Positions 41,651 to 51,054 are shown, numbered from the stretch's first letter. The stretch: 64,000 nt of DNA from an uncultured Caldisericota bacterium (GCA_903871855.1 CAIQIK010000042.1:1-64000); one strand, 5' to 3'. The notes: a model not told the origin generated them from the sequence alone. Program-made: numbers and translations.

Positions 41651-44242
41651 CTACGGCGTCGTAAAGCGATTGAAGGGGGAACTTTCAATGTCCTCCCCTG
41701 CGCCGGCGAGAACCCGCCAGAAGTAGGTGGCGCCTGCCTCGAGAGTACCGGCAGTGAGTGTGAACTGTTGTGTGTCTCCTGTCTGAGGGTCGACGACACG
41801 GTTGACGATCTGCACCAGATTGGATTCGGTGGTCCCCTTGCCGATGTAGATGCGGTACCATACGGCCCCCTGCACAGAGTTCCATTGGAGTGTCGGGATG
41901 AGAGTCGTGAGGACAGTACCATCCGCGGGGACAATGAGGGTGGGTGGAAGGATGTCGATGACCGCAGACAGGTTGATGGTGAACTGCCGATAGATGGACC
42001 AGTTCCAGATGTCGCTGGTCTTGCTCCAGGCATCGGGGGTTCCGGCAATGATGCCCCACCAGTAGGCGATACCGGGTTCGAGGGTACCGGCGGGGACTGT
42101 AAACGAGGTACCCGCGGTAACAATCTCATAGACCTTGGAGTTGCTGGTGCCCTTGTCGATCCAAACGTCGTAGCGCGTAGCGCCTGGGACCGGCTGCCAT
42201 GTGAGCGTCGGGTTCAGGAATGGCAGGAGGGCCTTGGGTGCCGGGCTCAGCAAGGCAGGCACGCCGATACCCGAGGGGAGAGCGAATGTGAATGCTGGGA
42301 ACGGCGTTGCCCACAGACTGCTCACTTCCGAACTGTTCTCAACGCGAACCGTCCACAGGTAGGTTTTCCCAGAGGTGAGTGTGCCCGAGGGGACTATGAC
42401 AGACGTGTTGGCAGTGGACGTCTCGTAGACAGTGTCTTCGGTGGACAGGCCAATCCAGACGTAGTATCCGCTCGCGTTGACGACAGGGTTCCAGTAGAGG
42501 ACAGGCTCAGCAGCCTTGACAACGGAGCCGTTAAGGGGCTCGAGGACAGTGGGTGTTGGAGGCTGAACGATGGAACTGCTCGTTGTAAACATGCGATCCG
42601 GTGTCCATGGTCCCCAGCCGTGTTCATTGCCTGCCCGAACTGCCCATGTGTACGTCGTCCCGGGTTTGAGCACGCCAGGGCGGATCTGGGGGTTCGTGTA
42701 GGTGATGAAGGTGCTCACAAGACCTTTGCCGGACGCGTTGCGCCCCTCGCCGACCCAAAACTGGTAGCGTGTCGCGCCCGCCACTGTATTCCAGCGGAAC
42801 TGTGGAGTAAGTGTTCCGACAACTGCCTCGCCGGCCGGTTCAGCAAGGGTAGGCGGGTCGAGAGCTTGCAGGCCCGTGCCTTCACGCTCGGTAACCTCAC
42901 GGACCGTCCACGAAGCTGTCTGAGGGACTACATGAATGACTGCAGCAAACGTCGCCGGGAAGCTGCCCTCCGCAGGCTTGATGTCTGTGCTGACCATGCC
43001 GAGGACGTCCCCAAAGCTGTCGAGCACAGGGCAGCCCTCCACCGCGTTCTCTGCTGCGCCTCGGACAGTGAACGTGCCTGTCCCGACGGCATTGACGACC
43101 CCTGATACGACAGACTGGGGGATTCCAGCGACCACTGGCCCGATCATGACCACTTCCTGGTTCACCTGCGCGCTTTGCCCAGTCGCAAGGACGAGTGCCT
43201 GCAGGGCTGTCGAGCCTGTTGCTCGCAGGATAGCCACGTTTGCAGACGTGTCGTATCCGAGAACCTGAACCTCTGTGCGCTGACTTCCGTCACCTAGGAT
43301 GACCGAGACAGTGATAGCGCCCTTGATGATCTCATAGGTGGTGACGAAGACGCCGGCCGCATCAATAGCAAACGCTCCGGCGACACCGTGCCCACCGTCC
43401 GCATATTCGACCATGACCTCAGCAACTGACGGCGTCACCTTTTCCACGATGTCCGCCGCCGACATTGGCAGCCGCACCGTGAATCGGCCGGGCAAGGAGA
43501 TGGGGCCGACCGTAGAGCCGCGCACCGCTGATACGGTCCACGTGTACTGCCCAGCTATAAGAGCAGTGCCGGAGGGGATGAGCGAGTTGGTCGTACTGGT
43601 TCCCCGGTAGATCTCCTTGCCTGCACTGCTGACGGAAACACTGTACGACGTGGCGCTCTCGACCGGCGTCCAGCGGAACGAAATCGTCGTGGACGTGAAA
43701 AGGGCCCCATCGACCGGTTCGAGCAGTGCTGGCGCCGTCAGTGCGGACGGGGCGACGAACGTGAGCGTCGCAGTCTTGGTCGCCTGATCCCATGCGACGG
43801 TTCCTCCCAGCTGTTCTCCGACGAACCGGACGGGAAGCATAGTGCGTCCGCCCACGATCAGCGGCACGACAGTAGCGTTCTGGGGATCGATGGCAAGCGT
43901 CGTGCCGCCCACCGTCGCAATGCGGTTGCCGATCGTCAGGCTCATGGTCACCGCGCCGGCTGTGATGGTGACCGTCCGCGTCGCCGCGTTCCACTCGATG
44001 GTGCCGCCAATTGCCTCGACGACCGCCCGTATCGGTAGGAGTGTGCGGCCGGCGATGATGACGGGCGTCGATCCGCTCGCATCGATAGCGCGCGGCGTGC
44101 CGTTCACCGTGATGTTGGGATTGCCGATGGTCAGCGTAATGACCGTCGTCTCGGCAGCCGCCAGCCGTATGCTGCCTGCGGGGCCAAGGGCCAGACCGAG
44201 CGTCATGATGACTGCCAGCAGAACGCGGATGCTTCTATTCAT
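41651..44242 (-). CDS. Secreted protein with stalk domains and a catalytically dead trypsin-like domain
   Basis: Protein of 863 residues. A signal peptide (IRVLLAVIMTLGLALGPAGS) precedes two N-terminal stalk half-domains (residues ~32-165). A Fn3-like domain (~170-260) and a trypsin/HtrA-like domain (~265-430) follow. In the latter VTTYEIIKG replaces the usual TNxHV, DTSANVAIL replaces the DxxxDLAVL region, and EGCPVLDSF replaces GNSGGPL. All three catalytic positions are therefore lost while the fold pattern (GVAGAFAID, VVMIGP, SGVVNAVG) is kept. The remaining ~430 residues are four Fn3-like repeats with the pattern LxPxFxWNPVxxATxYxxWI. It is likely an extracellular binding or scaffold protein. 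The stalk domain is at the N-terminus here, unlike its neighbours. Confidence 0.87.
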   Translation of the reverse strand: MNRSIRVLLAVIMTLGLALGPAGSIRLAAAETTVITLTIGNPNITVNGTPRAIDASGSTPVIIAGRTLLPIRAVVEAIGGTIEWNAATRTVTITAGAVTMSLTIGNRIATVGGTTLAIDPQNATVVPLIVGGRTMLPVRFVGEQLGGTVAWDQATKTATLTFVAPSALTAPALLEPVDGALFTSTTISFRWTPVESATSYSVSVSSAGKEIYRGTSTTNSLIPSGTALIAGQYTWTVSAVRGSTVGPISLPGRFTVRLPMSAADIVEKVTPSVAEVMVEYADGGHGVAGAFAIDAAGVFVTTYEIIKGAITVSVILGDGSQRTEVQVLGYDTSANVAILRATGSTALQALVLATGQSAQVNQEVVMIGPVVAGIPQSVVSGVVNAVGTGTFTVRGAAENAVEGCPVLDSFGDVLGMVSTDIKPAEGSFPATFAAVIHVVPQTASWTVREVTEREGTGLQALDPPTLAEPAGEAVVGTLTPQFRWNTVAGATRYQFWVGEGRNASGKGLVSTFITYTNPQIRPGVLKPGTTYTWAVRAGNEHGWGPWTPDRMFTTSSSIVQPPTPTVLEPLNGSVVKAAEPVLYWNPVVNASGYYVWIGLSTEDTVYETSTANTSVIVPSGTLTSGKTYLWTVRVENSSEVSSLWATPFPAFTFALPSGIGVPALLSPAPKALLPFLNPTLTWQPVPGATRYDVWIDKGTSNSKVYEIVTAGTSFTVPAGTLEPGIAYWWGIIAGTPDAWSKTSDIWNWSIYRQFTINLSAVIDILPPTLIVPADGTVLTTLIPTLQWNSVQGAVWYRIYIGKGTTESNLVQIVNRVVDPQTGDTQQFTLTAGTLEAGATYFWRVLAGAGEDIESSPFNRFTTP

Positions 44243-44364
44243 TGGCTACCCCCATACCGGTTTGAGAGATTTACTGCAGACATTGTACTGCGAGACAGCG
44301 CGTCGTGCAACCAGGAGGCATGGTGCGCGTGGACCGCTGTCTGTCCACTGTCGGACGTGTTCGC

Positions 44365-44393
44365 TTGCGCACGGGCGCAGGTGGGACTATACT
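44365..44393 (+). promoter_or_regulatory. Promoter of the ftcD-hutI-gcvT cluster
   Basis: TTGCGC, 17-base spacer, TATACT, 36 bases before the ftcD GTG start. The gap 44243-44428 between the divergent genes holds this promoter and nothing else recognised. Confidence 0.65.
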
Positions 44394-44428
44394 ATCAAAT
44401 ATTGGTAGCCTGTACTTCAGGAGGCGGC

Positions 44429-45322
44429 GTGAAAAAGGTCATAGAGTGTGTTCCCAACATCAGTGAAGGCAGGGACGCAGACAAGATCAAGAACATTGCC
44501 GGCGTCATCGAACGACCGGGAGCGCGGTTGCTGGACCTGACATCCGACTCCAACCACAACCGGACCGTCATCACGTATGCAGGGGAACCCCACGCTGTCG
44601 CCGAGGCGGCATTCGACGTGGCCAAAGCGGCCGTCGCAAGCATCGATCTGACACACCACCAGGGCGAACATCCGCGTATGGGCGCCGTGGACGTCATCCC
44701 GTTCATTCCTGTCGGTGGCGTAACAATGGCGGAGTGTTGCGAGATTGCGGAGCAGGTTGGGGAACGTATCGGTCAGGAGCTGAACGTGCCCGTGTACCTG
44801 TATGCGGAGTCCGCCAGGGTACCGCAGCGCCGCAAGCTGCCCACTATCCGCGAGGGAGAGTTCGAGGGCTTTGCAGAGAAGATCAAGGACCCGGCATGGC
44901 AGCCAGACTTCGGTCCCGCGGAACGGCATCCGACTGCGGGATGTGTCGCTGTAGGCGCGCGCAACTTCCTGATCGCGTACAACATCAACCTCGATACCGG
45001 CGACGTCAAGATCGCCAGCCGCATAGCCAAGAGCATTCGCGAGTCGTCGGGTGGTCTCATGAACGTGCAGGCCAAGGGCATGTTCCTCGAAGACAAGCAG
45101 CGAGCGCAGGTATCGATGAACATTCTCAACTTCCAGACGACACCCCTGTACCGCATATTCGAGCTGGTCAGGATGGAGGCCGCGCGCTACGGCGTCGGCA
45201 TCGTCGAGAGTGAACTCATCGGCCTGGCTCCGGCACAGGCGTTCATGGACGTGGCATCTTACTATCTTCGGTTGCCGGGGCTGAGCAGGGACGCCCTGGT
45301 CGAGACACGCATCGAGGAGTAG
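44429..45322 (+). CDS. ftcD: Glutamate formimidoyltransferase
   Basis: Enzyme of 297 residues that moves the formimino group from N-formimino-L-glutamate to tetrahydrofolate, the last step of histidine breakdown. VKKVIECVPNISEGRDADKI is the family N-terminus. HHQGEHPRMGAVDVIPFIPVGG holds the conserved His and substrate residues, and GARNFLIAYNINL is a further hallmark. It corresponds to the transferase half only; the cyclodeaminase half of mammalian FTCD is absent, as is common in bacteria. The start is GTG preceded by AGGAGGCG; an ATG 24 codons upstream would overlap the promoter. hutI follows after 26 bases, giving a consistent pathway pair. Confidence 0.95.
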   Translation: MKKVIECVPNISEGRDADKIKNIAGVIERPGARLLDLTSDSNHNRTVITYAGEPHAVAEAAFDVAKAAVASIDLTHHQGEHPRMGAVDVIPFIPVGGVTMAECCEIAEQVGERIGQELNVPVYLYAESARVPQRRKLPTIREGEFEGFAEKIKDPAWQPDFGPAERHPTAGCVAVGARNFLIAYNINLDTGDVKIASRIAKSIRESSGGLMNVQAKGMFLEDKQRAQVSMNILNFQTTPLYRIFELVRMEAARYGVGIVESELIGLAPAQAFMDVASYYLRLPGLSRDALVETRIEE

Positions 45323-45348
45323 TGTCGAACCCACGAGAGGAGAACGTC

Positions 45349-46647
45349 ATGGCACACCCGGTCATTGCAGACCTTGTCATCCGGAATATTGGTGAGTTGC
45401 TTACGATGAAAGGGGTGGACGTTCCGGTTGTTGCGCCTGCCGCTGGGGACCTTGGCATCATTAAGCATGGCGAGGTGGCCGTCAAGGACAGGAAGATCCT
45501 CTACGTGGGGCCCAAGGATGGCGGTTCCTATATCGTGGGTCCACAGACAATGATGATCGATGCCGAGGGCAAGGTCGTGTGCCCAGGGCTCGTGGATTCG
45601 CATACGCATGCGATCTTTGCCGGAACGCGTGAGGATGAGTTCCTCATGCGCCTGCAGGGAAAGTCCTACGCTGAGATTCAGGCTGCGGGCGGAGGTATCG
45701 TGAAGACCGTCCGGGCAACGCGCATGGCCAGTGAAGAGAAGTTGCGGGAATCGGTCAAGCGCAACATCTTCAAGCTGTCACGCTATGGGTCGACTACCGC
45801 GGAGATCAAGAGCGGTTACGGCCTGAATACTGAGGAGGAGATCAAACTCCTGCGCGTCATCAAGGAAGTCGCGCTCGAGACCGACATCCTCATCATCCCG
45901 ACGCTGCTGGGAGCGCATGCCATCCCCCCCGAATACGTCACCAGGCGCCACAAGTATGTGGAACTCGTCGCGAAGGACATGGTCCCCATGGTGCGCGAGA
46001 ACCATCTGGCGACCTTCGTCGACGTGTATGTGGATGAAGGAGCATTCTCGGTCGAAGAGGCTCGCGACATCCTGACGGCTGCTCGTGAGCATGACATGCC
46101 GCGCAAACTCCATGCCGACGAGATGGCGGATGGTCACGGCGCCGAGCTGGCAGCCGAGATGGGGTGTGTCAGCGCCGATCACCTCATCTGGACCAGCGAG
46201 AAGGGCATGAAGGCTATGGCGAGAGAAGGTGTCGTCGCGACACTCATGCCGGGCACCGTCCTTTCGCTGGGACGGACGAGGTTCGCGGATGCGCGTGCGT
46301 TTATCGCGCATGGCGTTCCGGTCGCTCTTGCAACGGACTACAATCCGGGGACTTGCATGTGCCCCAACATGATGCTCATCATGGCGCTGGGTTGCCTACA
46401 TATGAGGATGACCGCCGAGGAAGTCATGGTCGCAGCGACTATCAACGGCGCCGCAGCCGTGGGTCGGAGCATGCAGACCGGTTCACTGCGCGAAGGCAAG
46501 GACGCGGACCTGCTCGTTCTCGACATCGATACCTATAAGGAGATTCCCTATCGTTTTGGGGAAAACTTCGCCCGGTACGTCGTAGCAGGAGGAGGAGTCA
46601 TCAAGGCTCCCAAAGTCTTCAAGAAGAAGTACTTCCAGGAGAGCTAG
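45349..46647 (+). CDS. hutI: Imidazolonepropionase
   Basis: Metal-dependent amidohydrolase of 432 residues that opens the ring of 4-imidazolone-5-propionate to formiminoglutamate, the substrate of FtcD just upstream. The metal-binding HxH is His85 and His87 in DSHTHAIFAGTREDEF. AGGGIVKTVRATR and SGYGLNTEEEIKLLRVI are HutI hallmarks, and LATDYNPGTCMC near the end carries the catalytic Asp region. The ATG follows GAGAGGAGAACGTC; a longer frame of nine codons upstream is not supported. hutH and hutU are not visible in this window. Confidence 0.96.
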   Translation: MAHPVIADLVIRNIGELLTMKGVDVPVVAPAAGDLGIIKHGEVAVKDRKILYVGPKDGGSYIVGPQTMMIDAEGKVVCPGLVDSHTHAIFAGTREDEFLMRLQGKSYAEIQAAGGGIVKTVRATRMASEEKLRESVKRNIFKLSRYGSTTAEIKSGYGLNTEEEIKLLRVIKEVALETDILIIPTLLGAHAIPPEYVTRRHKYVELVAKDMVPMVRENHLATFVDVYVDEGAFSVEEARDILTAAREHDMPRKLHADEMADGHGAELAAEMGCVSADHLIWTSEKGMKAMAREGVVATLMPGTVLSLGRTRFADARAFIAHGVPVALATDYNPGTCMCPNMMLIMALGCLHMRMTAEEVMVAATINGAAAVGRSMQTGSLREGKDADLLVLDIDTYKEIPYRFGENFARYVVAGGGVIKAPKVFKKKYFQES

Positions 46648-46715
46648 CGCACAATCCGGGACTGACTCATCAGAGGACGCCTGCTTCCCGGTGAACAGAA
46701 ACAGAGGAGATGAAG

Positions 46716-47837
46716 ATGGCACAGGTATTGCGCACGCCGCTGTACGACGAGCACGTGAAGCTCGGGGCGACGATGGTCGAGTTTGCGGGCTACGAGATGC
46801 CGATTCAGTACACGAGTATCACCCTGGAGCACAAGGCTTGCCGCACGGCCGCTGGGTTGTTTGATGTCTCACACATGGGCGAGATCGAGGTCGAGGGACC
46901 GGATGCCGAGAAGTTCGTGAGCACCATCTCCACCTGGAATGCAGCCTTGCTCGAGCCGTACGAGGTCAAGTACGCTGAGTTCCTGTATCCGGAGGGGACG
47001 GTCGTCGACGACTTCTTCATCTATAAATACAGCGCGACGAGGTTTCTGCTGGTCGTCAACGCCGGCAACTATGATAAGGATCTTGCATGGGTGACTGACC
47101 ACAAATTGGGTGACGTTACCATCACCGGAGCGACAGCCAAGTATGCCGAAGTGGCCCTGCAGGGTCCGAAGGCCGAGGATATCCTGAACAGTATGACCCC
47201 CGCGGACGTCGTGGACCTGGAGTACTTCCACTTCCTGGAGACCGCCGTTGCCGGACGGGGGTGTATCGTGTCGCGCACCGGCTACACGGGCGAGGACGGG
47301 TACGAACTGTACTTTGCTCCTTCCGACGCATCGTTCCTGTGGAATGCCATCCTGGACGCAGGCAGGTCGTTCGGTCTCGTTCCCAATGGATTAGGTGCGC
47401 GTGATACGCTGCGCTTCGAGGTGTGCTACTGGTTGTATGGCCATGACCTTGACAACACTATTACGCCGCTCGAATCCGGGCAGAACTTCCTCATCAGCTG
47501 GGACCACGACTTCGTGGGCAAGCCCGCACTGCTGGCCATGAAGGAGAAGGGCATCCCACGCAAGTGGATCGGCGTAAAGATGGGCAGCAGGGCCATCCCG
47601 CGCAACGGGTTCGACTGCCTGGCAGGCAACCCCGAGATGCCCATTAAGATTGGGTACGTCACCAGCGGCAATTACTGCCCGACCTTGGGCGGTTCCTATG
47701 CCCTGTGCATGGTCGAGAAGGACGCGGTGAAGATTGGTGACACCGTGTATATCCCTATTCGCGGAAAGGCCGAGGCAGGCATCGTGGTCAAACGGCCATT
47801 CATGCAGCCCAACGCTGGCCACAAGCACGACAGGTAA
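46716..47837 (+). CDS. gcvT: Aminomethyltransferase (glycine cleavage T protein)
   Basis: Folate-binding protein of 373 residues that transfers the aminomethyl carbon from the H-protein to tetrahydrofolate, releasing ammonia. RTPLYDEHVKLGATMVEFAGYEMPIQY is the typical N-terminus. GLFDVSHMGEIEVEGPDAEKF and LGARDTLRFEVCYWLYGHDLD (the Asp/Arg folate contact region) are canonical, and the C-terminal barrel IGYVTSGNYCPTLGGSYALCMV is present. The start at 46716 was preferred because GAGG lies eight bases before it; the ATG at 46710 overlaps the ribosome site. No glycine riboswitch is seen in the 68-base gap. gcvP and gcvH are outside the window. Confidence 0.95.
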   Translation: MAQVLRTPLYDEHVKLGATMVEFAGYEMPIQYTSITLEHKACRTAAGLFDVSHMGEIEVEGPDAEKFVSTISTWNAALLEPYEVKYAEFLYPEGTVVDDFFIYKYSATRFLLVVNAGNYDKDLAWVTDHKLGDVTITGATAKYAEVALQGPKAEDILNSMTPADVVDLEYFHFLETAVAGRGCIVSRTGYTGEDGYELYFAPSDASFLWNAILDAGRSFGLVPNGLGARDTLRFEVCYWLYGHDLDNTITPLESGQNFLISWDHDFVGKPALLAMKEKGIPRKWIGVKMGSRAIPRNGFDCLAGNPEMPIKIGYVTSGNYCPTLGGSYALCMVEKDAVKIGDTVYIPIRGKAEAGIVVKRPFMQPNAGHKHDR

Positions 47838-47890
47838 CGAGGCGTACGATCGCGCGTGAGCGCTGAATCATCACCAGGGAGGTAGAGGAC

Positions 47891-49060
47891 ATGCTGAAAG
47901 TAACGAAACGCGTGCAGAGAGCCGGCGGCGAGGGAGCCTTCGTCGTCATGGCCAAGGCACAGGAACTGGAACGCCAAGGCAAGAGCATGGTCTACATGCA
48001 GATCGGTGAACCTGACTTCAACACCCCCGAGAACATCAAGCAAGCTGGTATGCGGGCGATCGAGCAGAACTACACGCACTACTCGCCCACCATGGGTCGG
48101 ATGGATTTCCGGAAGACCATTGCCGAGTACATCAGCAGGACCCGTGGCGTCCCGGTCACGGCTGAAGAGGTGCTGGTGACGCCCGGCGCCAAGGATGTCA
48201 TCTACTCGTCGTGCATGACGCTGCTCGAGGACGGCGACGAGGCGATCTACCCCAACCCGTCGTATCCCATCTACGAGTCGTGCATCAACATCTCCGGAGC
48301 CAAGGCCGTGCCCCTTCCCATTCTCGAAGAGAAGGACTTCGGCTTCGACCGCGACACCTTCGTCAAGCTGGTCTCGCCACGAACCAAGCTTGTCGTCATT
48401 AACTCGCCTGCCAACCCGACCGGCGGTATCATCGCGCGCGAGGACCTGGAGCTGGTCGCCGAGATGGCTAAGAAGTACGACTTCTATGTCCTGTCGGATG
48501 AGATATACTCGCGCCTGGTCTTCGAGGGTGAGCACTTCTCCATTGCCTCGCTCCCCGGCATGAAGGAACGCACGATCATCATGGACGGCATGTCCAAGAC
48601 CTACGCCATGACCGGGTGGCGCCTGGGCTACGCAGCCGGGCCGCGCGACCTCATCGACTGGATGTCCAAGGTCATTGCGAATACGGCATCCTGCACGGCC
48701 ACATTCACCCAGATGGCCGGCATCGAAGCGCTGACCGGGCCACAGGACGACGAGGAGAAGATGCGGCAGGAATTCATGGCCCGTCGCGAGATCATTGTCC
48801 AGGGGTTCAACGACATCCCCGGCGTCACGTGCCGAAAGCCGCATGGCGCCTTCTATGTCTTCCCCAATGTCAAGAGTTTTGGCCGCTCGTCCCAGGAGAT
48901 CGCCGACTACCTGCTCTACAACGCGGGCGTCGCCTGCCTGGCCGGGACCGGCTTTGGCTCGTTCGGGGAGGGCTACCTTCGCTTCTCATATGCCACGTCG
49001 CGCGAGAACATCGCGATCGCGCTAGGCCGTATCCGCACGGCCTTGGCCGAACTGAAGTAG
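47891..49060 (+). CDS. PLP-dependent aminotransferase, class I/II
   Basis: Fold-type I aminotransferase of 389 residues of the AspC/AlaT-like group. MQIGEPDFNTPENIKQA is the typical N-terminal element. VTPGAKDVIYSSCMTLLEDGDEAIYPNPSYPIYES and NSPANPTGGII are cofactor-contact segments, and the PLP lysine is Lys236 in SKTYAMTGWRLGYAAG. FLRFSYATSRENI-type residues (here YLRFSYATSRENI) supply the carboxylate-binding arginine near the C-terminus. Amino acid specificity cannot be read, but aspartate/alanine-type donors are common. The start follows GGGAGGTAGAGGAC. It is 53 bases after gcvT and 16 before transketolase, so it is in the same unit. Confidence 0.93.
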   Translation: MLKVTKRVQRAGGEGAFVVMAKAQELERQGKSMVYMQIGEPDFNTPENIKQAGMRAIEQNYTHYSPTMGRMDFRKTIAEYISRTRGVPVTAEEVLVTPGAKDVIYSSCMTLLEDGDEAIYPNPSYPIYESCINISGAKAVPLPILEEKDFGFDRDTFVKLVSPRTKLVVINSPANPTGGIIAREDLELVAEMAKKYDFYVLSDEIYSRLVFEGEHFSIASLPGMKERTIIMDGMSKTYAMTGWRLGYAAGPRDLIDWMSKVIANTASCTATFTQMAGIEALTGPQDDEEKMRQEFMARREIIVQGFNDIPGVTCRKPHGAFYVFPNVKSFGRSSQEIADYLLYNAGVACLAGTGFGSFGEGYLRFSYATSRENIAIALGRIRTALAELK

Positions 49061-49076
49061 GAGCGAGCAGCCAACT

Positions 49077-49907
49077 ATGGAAACGATGCTGACTGTCCAG
49101 GAGCTCAGACACCTTGCGACCGAAATCCGCAAGGACACGCTGCGTTCCATCACGGCCGCCGGTTCAGGGCATCCAGGCGGGTCGCTATCCTCCGCCGACA
49201 TCATGACAGCCCTCTACTTCCGGGCGGCCAACCTGGCTACGCCCACCGACCCCGACCGTGACCGCATCTTCTGGTCCAAGGGGCACATCGCACCGCTGCT
49301 GTACACCCTGCTTGCGTACAAGGGCTTCTTCCCCAAGGAAGAGCTCATGACGCTGCGCAAGTTCGGCTCACGCCTGCAGGGACACCCAAAGAAGGGGAGC
49401 CTTCCCGGCATCGAGACGTCGACAGGATCGCTTGGCCAAGGACTCTCCGTCGCCGTTGGAGCGGCGTATGCTGCCCGGTACGACAAGCTGCCAGTTCGTT
49501 CCTACTGCCTCACCGGCGACGGCGAGCTGCAGGAGGGCCAGATCTGGGAGGCACTGATGGCAGGGGCACACTTCAAGCTGGACAACCTGTGTGTCATCAT
49601 TGACAACAATGGCCTGCAGATCGACGGCAAGTGTTCCGAGGTCATGTGCCTGGACGACATCGCTGCCAAACTGCGTGCGTTCAACTGGCACGTCATCAGC
49701 ATCGACGGCCATGACATGGAACAGTGTGTGAAGGCGCTGGACGAGGCGAAGACGGTCAAGGGACAGCCCACTGCCATCGTTGCACATACGATCAAGGGCA
49801 AGGGCGTTTCCTATATGGAAGACGTCGCCGGCTGGCATGGCAAGGCACCGTCGCAGGACGAGCTTGCCCAGGCGATCCGCGAGCTGGATGCACAGGAGGG
49901 TAAGTAA
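49077..49907 (+). CDS. Transketolase, N-terminal subunit
   Basis: Half-transketolase of 276 residues carrying the thiamine-diphosphate binding part. SGHPGGSLSSADIMTALYF has the conserved His and glycines, and GQGLSVAVGAAYAARY follows. TGDGELQEGQIWEALMAGAHFKLDNLCVIIDNNGLQIDG holds the GDGxxxxGxxxE(x)nN motif binding Mg-ThDP. The second half is encoded one base downstream as a separate gene; split transketolases of this kind occur in many archaea and anaerobes. It transfers two-carbon units between sugar phosphates. The next gene begins with a single base between, and the internal ribosome site for it is GGAGGGTAAGTAAC. Confidence 0.95.
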   Translation: METMLTVQELRHLATEIRKDTLRSITAAGSGHPGGSLSSADIMTALYFRAANLATPTDPDRDRIFWSKGHIAPLLYTLLAYKGFFPKEELMTLRKFGSRLQGHPKKGSLPGIETSTGSLGQGLSVAVGAAYAARYDKLPVRSYCLTGDGELQEGQIWEALMAGAHFKLDNLCVIIDNNGLQIDGKCSEVMCLDDIAAKLRAFNWHVISIDGHDMEQCVKALDEAKTVKGQPTAIVAHTIKGKGVSYMEDVAGWHGKAPSQDELAQAIRELDAQEGK

Positions 49908-49908
49908 C

Positions 49909-50880
49909 ATGGCAACTGCACACAAGGACGTTTGCGGCACCCTCGAAGGCAAGGCGACGCGTTTCGGCTACTCGGATGCCCTCCTGATGCTGGGGGGGAA
50001 CGACCCGCGCGTATTCGTGCTCGACGCCGACCTCGCCAAGTCCACGACGACCGAACGCTTCAAGAAGGAATTTCCCGACCGGTTCATCGACTGTGGCATC
50101 GCCGAGCAGGACATGGTTGGCATTGCCGCGGGGCTGTCGCTGATGGGCAAGGTCCCGTTCACCTCGACCTATGGCACCTTCATGGTCGACCGGGCGCTTG
50201 ACCAGATCCGCGTTACCGTGGCCTACGCCGAACTAAACGTGAAGATCATCGGCGCACACGGCGGTATCTCCGTCGGCCCGGACGGTGCCACGCACCAGGC
50301 CCTGGAGGACCTTGGCACGATGCGCATGCTGCCGCACATGACCGTCATCAACCCGTGCGATGTGAACGAAGCCCGCAAGGCTACGCTGGCGGTCGCCGCC
50401 ATGCAGGGCCCGGCGTTTATCCGGCTCGGCCGCGAGTCCGTGCCGATCCTCACCGACGACGCCACGCCGTTTGCAATCGGCGAGGGTATAACCTTCGAGG
50501 ACGGTGACGACGTCACGATCGCCGCGACCGGTTACATGGTGTATGAGGCGCTGCTCGCGCACGAGGAGCTGAAGAAGCAGGGGATCCATGCCCGTGTCCT
50601 GAATATCCATACGATCAAGCCCATCGACCGCGACCTCCTGCTGAAGGCTGCCCGCGAGACGGGCGCCGTCGTCACTGCCGAGGAGCACCAGGTCATGGGT
50701 GGATTTGGTTCCGCAGTCGCCGAGGTGATCGTCCAAGAATGCCCGGTTCCCATGGAGTTCGTGGGCATCAAGGACCGCTTCGGCGAATCCGGCACGCCCG
50801 ATGAGCTTTTGACTGCTTTCGGCTGCCGCCACACCGATATCGAGGCGGCGGTGCACCGTGTGTTGAAGAGGAAGAAGTAG
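49909..50880 (+). CDS. Transketolase, C-terminal subunit
   Basis: Partner half of the split transketolase, 323 residues. GGNDPRVFVLDADLAKSTTT opens the pyrimidine-binding domain. FIDCGIAEQDMVGIAAGLSLMGKVPFTSTYGTFM has the catalytic Glu region, and AHGGISVGPDGATHQALEDLGTMRMLPHMTVINPCD is canonical. The C-terminal domain contains EEHQVMGGFGSAVAEVI. The ATG at 49909 is chosen because it gives a typical N-terminus and follows GGAGGGTAAG directly after the first subunit's stop. Together the two chains should total the roughly 600 residues of a full enzyme. Confidence 0.95.
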   Translation: MATAHKDVCGTLEGKATRFGYSDALLMLGGNDPRVFVLDADLAKSTTTERFKKEFPDRFIDCGIAEQDMVGIAAGLSLMGKVPFTSTYGTFMVDRALDQIRVTVAYAELNVKIIGAHGGISVGPDGATHQALEDLGTMRMLPHMTVINPCDVNEARKATLAVAAMQGPAFIRLGRESVPILTDDATPFAIGEGITFEDGDDVTIAATGYMVYEALLAHEELKKQGIHARVLNIHTIKPIDRDLLLKAARETGAVVTAEEHQVMGGFGSAVAEVIVQECPVPMEFVGIKDRFGESGTPDELLTAFGCRHTDIEAAVHRVLKRKK

Positions 50881-50916
50881 CATCGGGTATCAGCCTCTGT
50901 CATTCCCGCCCTCTCC

Positions 50917-51020
50917 GTCATTCCCGCGAAGGCGGGAATCCATCTTTGCATCACCGCGTGGGTCCCCGCCTCCGCGGGAGAGCACCGCTCGCATGGGACT
51001 AAAGTGCTCGCGGGGACGAC
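50917..51020. repeat. Full-length compound palindromic repeat
   Basis: GTCATTCCCGCGAAGGCGGG, AATCCA, linker, CCCCGCCTCCGCGGGA, then AGCACCGCTCGCATGGGAC and a closing CGCGGGGACGAC. The last part is nearly identical to 10508-10546. Outer ends are complementary (GTCATTCCCGCG and CGCGGGGACGAC). It is in the 439-bp gap after transketolase. Confidence 0.88.
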
Positions 51021-51054
51021 AAGAAGGAATCCTCCAGAGGTAGCGGAAGTAGCA

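Noticed and set aside
41651-44242. Active HtrA-type serine protease
   Set aside because: Histidine, aspartate and serine motif positions are all replaced.
46648-46715. Glycine riboswitch before gcvT
   Set aside because: Only 68 bases separate hutI and gcvT, too short for the aptamer, and no conserved core was seen.
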